Assembly (NCBI GenBank): GCA_002371025.1
Contig: DFFQ01000109.1
Coordinates: 1-12,572, forward strand
Source: Lachnospiraceae bacterium UBA3772
GTDB lineage: Bacteria > Bacillota > Clostridia > Lachnospirales > Lachnospiraceae
Length of the DNA stretch: 12,572 bases
Direction of reading: 5' to 3'
The position numbers and the translations under genes were made by a program. The notes under the pieces were generated by a model. That model did no database searches. It was not told where the DNA came from and worked only from the letters and a program-made list of their open reading frames with translations. Each line of letters starts with the position of its first letter. The first letter of the stretch is position 1. Below are positions 5,863 through 12,572 of the stretch, one piece after another.

Positions 5863-7196
5863 TATTTATTATCTCCTTTTTCATTGTACTGCTTCAAGGC
5901 ATTTGCCTTAGCTGCAATACTACCAGGCTTATACTTAACATTCTTTGTTGAAGCTTCATTATCTTTATATGAAGTACTTGAAGAATAATTCTTAAGTCTG
6001 GCTCCACCATACTTATTCATTCCTTTAGAATTTTCTGATGCTTCCTGGCTGTCACTCTGACCATATGCAGCTTCCTGCATTTTATCAAGGAAAGACTTCT
6101 TAGGCTTACCACCATTTTTTTCAAGTTCTTTCTTATATTTAAGATCAGCTTTTTCTTTAGCCTTTGCAACTATCTCTGCCATATCTGCTCTGTCATAATA
6201 AGCATTAATGATAACAGTTGTTACAAATGCGATAAATCCACCTACTGCCCAGTAAAGACCAAGACCAGCTGGAACACTTACTGTAATGAAGAATGAGAAC
6301 AGTGACATAACATACATCATTGTCTTCATAGACTTCATCTGAGCTTCCTGCTGTGCATCGCCAGTTGTTGGAGCTGCAGGCATAACTTTCATACTAAGGA
6401 ACTGGAATACAAATGAAGCAATAGGAATTATAAGTGCCCATGTAAGAGCAAATCCAGGAGCTTCTGAAAGGTTAATGCCAAGAATAAAATCATTAGCACG
6501 GTTAATTCCGGCTGAACTATTTGCAATAGCATTACCTACGCCACTTCCAAATAAAGATGAAAGACTTTCAAGCTGTGATGAGTTACATTTTCCAAGAATA
6601 TCAATTACATAATTTGTTGCCTGTGAAGAACAAGCATCTGTAGGAGTAGCAGCAGCTGAAAAATACTTAACAGCTTCTGTAGCTCTTGCAAATGACTTAC
6701 TGTTTGCAGCTACAAATTCAGTAAACTTTGCTGCCCAACCATCACTGCTTGTAATTGCAGCAGCAATAGGGGTATAAAGAGCTTTAATCTTACCAATATA
6801 AGCTGGTAAATTAAGCATTACATAATAAAGTGACATCATAATAGGAAACTGAATAAATGATGTTAAGCATCCTGATGTCATCTTGATTCCGTATTTTTTC
6901 TGAAGCTCAGAAGTTTCTCTCTGCTGAGCTAACATTGATTCCTGATCCTTCTTACCTTTATACTTCTTCTGGATCTTTTTAAATTCAGGCTGAAGATACT
7001 GCTGAATCTTAGAAGATCTTGTAGATTTAAAGTTAAGAGGCATCATAGCAACACGCACAAGAATCGTAAATACTATAATACTTAAGGCAATTGTTTCAAC
7101 ACCCATCATGTTGAAAAGATTGTACATAGCATTAATAATAACACCCATTAACCATGTAAGTGGTGATAAAATGCCTTTATGCTGTGTTAATAACAT
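5862..7196 (-). CDS. yidC: Membrane protein insertase YidC/SpoIIIJ
   Basis: YidC inserts and folds membrane proteins, alone or with SecYEG. Hydrophobic segments are visible at about 10-54, 109-131, 247-268 and 292-335. The hydrophilic-groove Arg is at 48 (FTILVRVAMMPL), and the basic cytoplasmic helical hairpin is at about 57-105. SGCLTSFIQFP (108-118) marks the next membrane helix. The protein (444 residues) is much longer than most Gram-positive YidCs (about 260-290). It has a large external loop at about 132-245, with two cysteines (189 and 204), and a basic, low-complexity cytoplasmic tail from about 336. No lipobox is present near the N-terminus, unlike SpoIIIJ of Bacillus. An AGGAG site lies in the 11-base gap after yidD. 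Confidence 0.95.
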   Translation of the reverse strand: MLLTQHKGILSPLTWLMGVIINAMYNLFNMMGVETIALSIIVFTILVRVAMMPLNFKSTRSSKIQQYLQPEFKKIQKKYKGKKDQESMLAQQRETSELQKKYGIKMTSGCLTSFIQFPIMMSLYYVMLNLPAYIGKIKALYTPIAAAITSSDGWAAKFTEFVAANSKSFARATEAVKYFSAAATPTDACSSQATNYVIDILGKCNSSQLESLSSLFGSGVGNAIANSSAGINRANDFILGINLSEAPGFALTWALIIPIASFVFQFLSMKVMPAAPTTGDAQQEAQMKSMKTMMYVMSLFSFFITVSVPAGLGLYWAVGGFIAFVTTVIINAYYDRADMAEIVAKAKEKADLKYKKELEKNGGKPKKSFLDKMQEAAYGQSDSQEASENSKGMNKYGGARLKNYSSSTSYKDNEASTKNVKYKPGSIAAKANALKQYNEKGDNK

Positions 7197-7207
7197 ATTT
7201 TTCTCCT

Positions 7208-7420
7208 CTATGGAACAGGATCATACCCACCTTTATTAAATGGATTGCATCTCAGAATTCTCTTAATAGTAAGAAACGTACCTTTAAAAAATCCATATTT
7301 TTCATATGCTTCAATAGCATATTGTGAACAGGTAGGTGTAAAGATGCATGTTCCATGTCCCTTTAAGGGTGATAAATGCTTCTGATAAAATCTGATTAAA
7401 TAAATACAAATTTTTTTCAA
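7208..7420 (-). CDS. yidD: Membrane protein insertion efficiency factor YidD
   Basis: A small membrane-associated protein that helps YidC-dependent insertion. Its 70 residues match the family in length and motifs: [14 protein letters not shown] at the N-terminus, the [11 protein letters not shown] cysteine motif in the middle and [14 protein letters not shown] at the end. The start is TTG at 7418-7420, supported by a GAGGTGA ribosome binding site that overlaps the stop of rnpA. Only 4 bases separate the two genes, suggesting coupled translation. yidC follows after 11 bases. Confidence 0.95.
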   Translation of the reverse strand: MKKICIYLIRFYQKHLSPLKGHGTCIFTPTCSQYAIEAYEKYGFFKGTFLTIKRILRCNPFNKGGYDPVP

Positions 7421-7424
7421 TATC

Positions 7425-7766
7425 TCACCTCTCTATTAATAAGTGGTGCAGACCAAGCAAATGGAGAAATGCACTTTCAATTTCATGAAAGTTCTTCCCC
7501 TTTGCTGATCCTCTGGCTACTACTACAATATCATAACCAGATTTAATATCTTCTTTATTTAATCTATAGCTTTCTCTCAGAAGTCTAACTAGCCTGTGTC
7601 TTACAACACTATTGCCAACCTTCTTACTTACAGAAAACCCGATTCTACTGTATCCTAATTCGTTGGCACAAAGATACATCACTAAATATTTGTTGGCATA
7701 CGAAATTTTGTGGTTATAAACCCTGCCAAATTCTCTGTAAGTTTTAAGTGAATTAATGTTTTTCAC
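7425..7766 (-). CDS. rnpA: Ribonuclease P protein component
   Basis: RnpA is the small basic protein subunit of RNase P. It binds the catalytic RNA and helps process the 5' ends of tRNA precursors. The 113 residues are of normal length. The conserved RNR region is [19 protein letters not shown] (48-66), with His57 where Asn is usual (RNR becomes RHR). The start is GTG at 7764-7766 with GGAGG close upstream. The gene follows rpmH after 20 bases, the classical rpmH-rnpA pair. Confidence 0.95.
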   Translation of the reverse strand: MKNINSLKTYREFGRVYNHKISYANKYLVMYLCANELGYSRIGFSVSKKVGNSVVRHRLVRLLRESYRLNKEDIKSGYDIVVVARGSAKGKNFHEIESAFLHLLGLHHLLIER

Positions 7767-7786
7767 TTTTCCTCCTGCTTTAGAAC

Positions 7787-7921
7787 TTAAGCTGAAAGAA
7801 CCTTTCTACCCTTTGCTCTTCTAGCTGAAAGAACTTTACGTCCGTTAGCTGTTGCCATTCTCTTTCTGAAACCATGAACTTTAGATCTTGATCTCTTCTT
7901 TGGCTGAAATGTCATCTTCAT
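7787..7921 (-). CDS. rpmH: 50S ribosomal protein L34
   Basis: Translation of the minus strand gives 44 residues, exactly the usual length of bL34. It begins [18 protein letters not shown], continues with [13 protein letters not shown], and ends [12 protein letters not shown]. It is extremely basic. An AAAGGAAG motif lies upstream, with rather long spacing to the ATG at 7919-7921. A second ATG at codon 3 is possible, but the family normally has two residues before TFQP. It is the first gene of the operon rpmH-rnpA-yidD-yidC-jag, with its own promoter, diverging from dnaA. Confidence 0.97.
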   Translation of the reverse strand: MKMTFQPKKRSRSKVHGFRKRMATANGRKVLSARRAKGRKVLSA

Positions 7922-7976
7922 AGTAGTTTTAACTTCCTTTCTTCTTATTTAATTATCCATAAAGACAATCTAGAAT

Positions 7977-8005
7977 ATTTTATTGAAAAAACAAGTAAAA
8001 GTCAA
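7977..8005 (-). promoter_or_regulatory. Promoter of the rpmH operon
   Basis: On the minus strand, TTGACT (8005-8000), a 17-base spacer and TAAAAT (7982-7977). The predicted start near 7970 leaves a leader of about 50 bases before rpmH. It points away from the DnaA-box array at 8075-8128. Confidence 0.75.
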
Positions 8006-8074
8006 GCAAATAAGCATATTTCAATGTTACTAAAATTAACAGAAAATTTTTTTATTTTTCTAATTTACATAAAG

Positions 8075-8128
8075 TTATCAACAATTTGTCGATAAGCTGT
8101 TGATAACTGTTTATAACTCTGTTTATAA
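8075..8128. other. oriC part 1: DnaA-box array upstream of dnaA
   Basis: Five boxes lie in the 405-bp rpmH-dnaA gap: TTATCAACA at 8075-8083 (+), then on the minus strand TTATCGACA (8087-8095), TTATCAACA (8098-8106), TTATAAACA (8108-8116) and TTATAAACA (8120-8128). Start-to-start spacing is 10-12 bases, so the boxes lie on nearly the same face of the helix. The location matches the incA/incB part of the B. subtilis origin and would also allow DnaA to control its own gene. The bases from 8129 to 8242 are almost pure A/T, with no further exact box and no gene. TTTGTCGATAA at 8086-8095 also resembles a Spo0A box (TGTCGAA, one mismatch). Confidence 0.87.
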
Positions 8129-8242
8129 TTTTTTCATAAATATAATTTTTGGCGTATTTAAAGCGTTTTTAAGGTTTATAAATTATTAACAATGATAAAA
8201 ATTGAATTTACATAATAAAAATGGCTTAAAAAGGCATTTAAC

Positions 8243-8271
8243 TTGTTATCCGACATATTTTGTAGTATACT
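8243..8271 (+). promoter_or_regulatory. Promoter of dnaA
   Basis: TTGTTA (8243-8248), a 17-base spacer and TATACT (8266-8271). Transcription would begin near 8278, about 50 bases before dnaA. It lies about 115 bases downstream of the DnaA-box array. Confidence 0.72.
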
Positions 8272-8326
8272 TTTAACGTATGTTTTTATGCACTTTTTTA
8301 GAAAATTATAAAGGAACCTTGGTAAA

Positions 8327-9709
8327 ATGAAGCAGTTAATCGAAGAAAAATGGGAAGAGATATTAAATTATCTTGTGGATGAATTTGATGTATCAAAAAT
8401 CATCATTGATACATGGATCAGATCCTTAAGTGTTTTTGATGTAGAAGATAAACTTATATATTTTTATGTAGATGAAACACTCGGAGATAGCTGCATAAAT
8501 TACTTAAAGAAAAAAGGTTATGATGGTTATTTACTCACAGCCATTAGATCTACTCTTAATGATCCTGATATAAATATCATTATCTCAAGAAAAAATGATA
8601 TTGTTAAATCTACTTCTAATGGAGAAGGTAGTGATGTATCAGCTGAAGCCAGATATAAGAGAGCTTTAAAGGCCAGTAATTTAAAACCTGAATATACATT
8701 TGAAAATTTCATTGTTGGTGACAGTAATAAACATGCATATGCTACCTGCGTAGCTGTTGCTGATCTTCCAGCTCAGGATAATTTTAATCCTTTATTTATA
8801 TATGGTGGTTCAGGACTTGGTAAGACTCATCTTATTCAGTCTATTGCTCACTATATTCTTAAAAATGATCCTGATTCCAGAGTTTTATATGTTTCATCTG
8901 AAAAGTTTACAAATGAAATCATTAAAGCTATTCATAATAATAAGACTGAAGAATTCCGTAATAAGTATCGTGAAGTTGATGTACTTATAATAGATGATAT
9001 TCAGGAACTCATTGGACGTGAAAGTACTCAGAATGAGTTTTTTAATACATTTAATTATCTGTATGATTCTAATAAACAGATCATTCTTTCATCAGATAGA
9101 CCACCTAAAGAAATCAAAGCTTTAGATGAAAGATTACGTTCAAGATTTGAGTGGGGTGTTCCTATTGATATCCATGCTCCAGACTATGAAACACGTATGG
9201 CTATCCTTAGAGCCAAGAAGGAGCTTTATAACTTTAAGGATATTGATGAAAACATCTTAACCTACATAGCTCATAATGTTGTATCAAATGTAAGAGAACT
9301 TGAAGGTGCTCTTAATAAGATAAATATATATTCAAAACTTAATGATGGTGAACCTATCACTTTAGATCTTGCAAAGGAAGCTCTTAAGGATCTTATTTCA
9401 AAGGATAATACTGTTTCTATAACACCAGAACTTATCCTTAATATAGTATCCGATCATATGAACATTTCTGTAGCAGATATTCAATCTACTAAGAGAAGTC
9501 AGGATATAGCTATAGCAAGACAGCTTGTTATGTACCTTTCAAGACAGTTTACAGATAAGACTTTACAGACCATTGGTGATGCTGTAGGTGGAAAGAATCA
9601 TGCTACTGTTGTAAGCGGTATCAACCGAATAGAAAAGAAGATTTCAGAAGATGAAGGCTTCAAATCAATAGTAGAAGTATTAATTAAGAAGATTGACCCT
9701 AAGAAATAA
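8327..9709 (+). CDS. dnaA: Chromosomal replication initiator protein DnaA
   Basis: DnaA binds oriC boxes, forms an ATP-dependent filament, melts the DNA and recruits the helicase. Domain I is about 1-85, followed by a short linker. The AAA+ core starts near 120 with NLKPEYTFENFIVG. Walker A is GGSGLGKT (160-167), Walker B VLIIDDI (219-225), sensor 1 IILSSDRPP (252-260), the Arg finger lies in RLRSRFEWG (269-277) and sensor 2 in VRELEGALNK (322-331). Domain IV has the DNA-contacting helix GGKNHATV (421-428), where most DnaAs have GGRDHTTV. The 460-residue length is normal. AAGGA at 8311-8315 lies 11 bases before the ATG. No terminator follows, so read-through into dnaN is possible. Confidence 0.97.
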   Translation: MKQLIEEKWEEILNYLVDEFDVSKIIIDTWIRSLSVFDVEDKLIYFYVDETLGDSCINYLKKKGYDGYLLTAIRSTLNDPDINIIISRKNDIVKSTSNGEGSDVSAEARYKRALKASNLKPEYTFENFIVGDSNKHAYATCVAVADLPAQDNFNPLFIYGGSGLGKTHLIQSIAHYILKNDPDSRVLYVSSEKFTNEIIKAIHNNKTEEFRNKYREVDVLIIDDIQELIGRESTQNEFFNTFNYLYDSNKQIILSSDRPPKEIKALDERLRSRFEWGVPIDIHAPDYETRMAILRAKKELYNFKDIDENILTYIAHNVVSNVRELEGALNKINIYSKLNDGEPITLDLAKEALKDLISKDNTVSITPELILNIVSDHMNISVADIQSTKRSQDIAIARQLVMYLSRQFTDKTLQTIGDAVGGKNHATVVSGINRIEKKISEDEGFKSIVEVLIKKIDPKK

Positions 9710-9722
9710 ACAAAATTATCAC

Positions 9723-9765
9723 TTATCAACATTATTTTGTGGATAAGCTGTTATTTTGTGGTTAA
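9723..9765. other. oriC part 2: DnaA boxes just after dnaA
   Basis: The 300-bp dnaA-dnaN gap starts with TTATCAACA at 9723-9731 (+), the classical TTATCCACA at 9738-9746 (-) and TTAACCACA at 9757-9765 (-, one mismatch). This matches the incC position in B. subtilis. The bases from 9766 to about 9916 are AT-rich with no exact box and no gene. Confidence 0.85.
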
Positions 9766-9916
9766 TTTACTTTTTATAACTTGTTAATTGTTATTTGAGA
9801 ATTTTTTCTGAAATTTTCATGAATAATTTTTAAACAAACAATAAAGAGTAATTTTGATTCATTTCAACATGGTTAAGCAACATAAAAAAACCTTGTAGAA
9901 TATAGCTTTAAAGCAC

Positions 9917-9977
9917 ATATAAACATATCAACAGTGCCTATTACTATTACTACGAAATATATATATATAATTTATTA
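9917..9977 (+). other. oriC basal unwinding element (DnaA box, DnaA-trios, AT-rich DUE)
   Basis: Reading left to right there is a degenerate box ATATAAACA (9917-9925), the box ATATCAACA (9925-9933, one mismatch to TTATCAACA), a GC-rich GTGCC (9934-9938) and five consecutive triplets CTA-TTA-CTA-TTA-CTA (9938-9952). An AT-only stretch follows from 9955 to 9977. On the complementary strand the triplets read 3'-GAT-AAT-GAT-AAT-GAT-5', which fits the DnaA-trio consensus 3'-(G/A)AT-5'. The order and polarity match the B. subtilis unwinding site as I recall it. DnaA should extend from the box rightward onto the trios and melt the AT stretch. Confidence 0.88.
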
Positions 9978-10009
9978 ACGGATTCGTCACACGCAAAGGA
10001 GAAATTACA

Positions 10010-11125
10010 ATGAACATTAAATGTAAAAAAGATGATCTTCTTTCAGGTATTAATATTGTTTCTAAAGCAGTAGCTTCAAAAACATCTTTACCTATACTGG
10101 AATGTATTATGGTAGAAGCTATGAATGGAAAGATAAGACTTATTGCCAATAATATAGAACTTGGTATTGAAACATATATAGAAGGAACAACAATTGAAGA
10201 AGGAAAAGCTGCATTTGAAGCAAAGATTTTTTCAGATATTATAAGAAAGCTCCCTCAGAGTGATATATCTATAGAGACTGATAGCGATTATAAAGCCAAG
10301 ATAGTATGTGAGAAATCTAAATTTACTATTCCATATCATGCAGGAGATGATTTTCCATATCTTCAGCAGATTGAAAAGGATCATTCTATAAGAATATCTC
10401 AGTTTTCACTTCGTGAAATTATAAGACAGACTATCTTTTCAATTTCAGATAATGAAAATACCAAGCTTATGACTGGTGAATCATTTGAAGTTAAGAATAA
10501 TGAACTTATAGTTGTTTCACTTGATGGACATAGAATCTCAAGAAGAAAGATTGCCTTAAAGGGTGAAAATTCTGATATGAAGGTTGTAGTGCCAGGTAAA
10601 TCACTTATTGAACTTAGTAAGATCATAAGTGGTGACAGCGATAATGAAGTAGCAATTTATTTCTCAGATAATCACATGTTATTTGAGTTTGACAATACCA
10701 GAGTAGTTACAAGACTTATTGAAGGTGAATATTTTAAGATTTCACAGATGATGGCTATCAATAATGACCTTAAGGTTACTGTTAACCGTAAGGAACTTAT
10801 GGGTTGTATCGATAGAGCTACTCTTCTTATTCAGGAAACAGATAAGAAGCCTATTATAGTAAGTGTTAAGAATGATAATAATATGTATGTAAGACTTGAT
10901 ACTAATATGGGTTCTCTTAATGAAGAGTTAGAGATAAAGAAAGAAGGAAATGAGATAATCATTGGTTTTAATCCAAGATTCTTAATGGATGCTCTTCGTG
11001 TAATAGATGATGAAGAGATAGATATTTATCTTAATGATTCAAAGAGTCCATGCTTTATCAAGGATAGTGAAGAAAATTATATCTATATAGTACTTCCTAT
11101 CAATATAAATGTAGCTGCATACTAA
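10010..11125 (+). CDS. dnaN: DNA polymerase III beta subunit (sliding clamp)
   Basis: DnaN dimerises into the ring that tethers the replicative polymerase and many repair proteins to DNA. The 371 residues match the family, with three repeated clamp folds. The typical N-terminus is MNIKCKKDDLLSGINIVSKA, followed by SLPILECIMVEA. The C-terminal domain carries GFNPRFLMDALRVI and ends near a typical LPININ segment. AAAGGAG at 9995-10001 gives ideal spacing to the ATG. No strong promoter is seen in the preceding gap, where oriC lies, so dnaN may depend partly on the dnaA promoter. Confidence 0.97.
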   Translation: MNIKCKKDDLLSGINIVSKAVASKTSLPILECIMVEAMNGKIRLIANNIELGIETYIEGTTIEEGKAAFEAKIFSDIIRKLPQSDISIETDSDYKAKIVCEKSKFTIPYHAGDDFPYLQQIEKDHSIRISQFSLREIIRQTIFSISDNENTKLMTGESFEVKNNELIVVSLDGHRISRRKIALKGENSDMKVVVPGKSLIELSKIISGDSDNEVAIYFSDNHMLFEFDNTRVVTRLIEGEYFKISQMMAINNDLKVTVNRKELMGCIDRATLLIQETDKKPIIVSVKNDNNMYVRLDTNMGSLNEELEIKKEGNEIIIGFNPRFLMDALRVIDDEEIDIYLNDSKSPCFIKDSEENYIYIVLPININVAAY

Positions 11126-11140
11126 AGAAAGAGTGTATAT

Positions 11141-11347
11141 ATGAAAGAAATTGAAATTAGAGATGAATTTATAAAGCTTGGCCAGGCCCTTAAACTTGCT
11201 GGACTTGTGGATTCTGGTATTGATGCTAAGGCTGTTATACTCGAAGGAAAAGTTAAAGTTAATGGAGAGGTTGATTTAAGAAGAGGTAAGAAGCTTTATA
11301 AAGGTGATACATTTTCTTATAATGGCGAAGAAGTAATCGTTAAATAA
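11141..11347 (+). CDS. yaaA: S4-domain protein YaaA (RlbA)
   Basis: A 68-residue protein that is essentially one S4 RNA-binding domain. FIKLGQALKLAGLVDSGIDA leads into the S4 core KVKVNGEVDLRRGKKLYKGD. In B. subtilis the gene between dnaN and recF has been linked to ribosome assembly. It starts 15 bases after dnaN with only a weak AAAGAG site and ends 2 bases before recF, so all three genes are probably one transcript. Confidence 0.93.
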   Translation: MKEIEIRDEFIKLGQALKLAGLVDSGIDAKAVILEGKVKVNGEVDLRRGKKLYKGDTFSYNGEEVIVK

Positions 11348-11349
11348 AT

Positions 11350-12572
<1,223 letters not shown>

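Noticed and set aside
8527..8712. Minus-strand open frames inside dnaA, dnaN and recF, and a plus-strand one opposite jag
   Set aside because: They are antisense or out-of-frame shadows of well-identified conserved genes, without ribosome binding sites or recognisable products.
10402..10417. TTTCAC-TTC-GTGAAA inverted repeat in dnaN
   Set aside because: It has parS-like arms but three extra central bases, which would break the two-fold ParB site. It encodes ordinary dnaN residues.
10513..10528. parS-like TGTTTCACTTGATGGA in dnaN
   Set aside because: It matches the consensus TGTTTCACGTGAAACA at 12 of 16 positions, but the match is concentrated in one half and the palindrome is lost. It is explained by dnaN codons.

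Overview
This window is the replication-origin neighbourhood of an AT-rich Firmicute, most likely a member of the Clostridia and probably of the Lachnospiraceae. The assignment rests on gene content and order (rpmH-rnpA-yidD-yidC-jag diverging from dnaA-dnaN-yaaA-recF-gyrB), strong AGGAG-type ribosome binding sites, and family-level similarity recalled from memory: a DUF4446 gene after parB, a DUF3881-type gene, and a SerRS of the form usual in that family. No database was searched.

Left block (1-4999, all on +): parA (5' end cut by the window edge), a 259-bp gap rich in DnaA-box-like motifs, parB, a DUF4446 membrane protein, serS with its own promoter, a DUF3881-type protein and tRNA-Arg(CCT). 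The block ends in a terminator hairpin shared with the convergent jag operon. Middle block (5005-7921, all on -): rpmH, rnpA, yidD, yidC and jag form a tight operon for ribosomal protein L34, the RNase P protein, membrane protein insertion and a KH/R3H RNA-binding protein. Right block (8327-12572, all on +): dnaA, dnaN, yaaA, recF and the start of gyrB.

The origin looks bipartite, as in Bacillus subtilis. Five regularly spaced DnaA boxes lie upstream of dnaA (8075-8128). More boxes lie between dnaA and dnaN, ending in what reads as a basal unwinding element (9917-9977): a DnaA box, a short GC-rich spacer, five consecutive DnaA-trios and an AT-only stretch. No consensus parS site was seen.

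The most unusual points are: (1) a third DnaA-box cluster in an unusually wide parA-parB gap, centred on a perfect 12-bp inverted repeat made of two boxes; (2) parAB-serS facing towards oriC, with mnmE-mnmG-rsmG missing beside jag, which suggests a local inversion that leaves essential genes head-on to replication; (3) a DnaA recognition helix that differs from the classical GGRDHTTV, together with a local box preference for TTATCAACA. Otherwise the genes are standard housekeeping genes. I see no mobile element, CRISPR array or clearly new multigene system.
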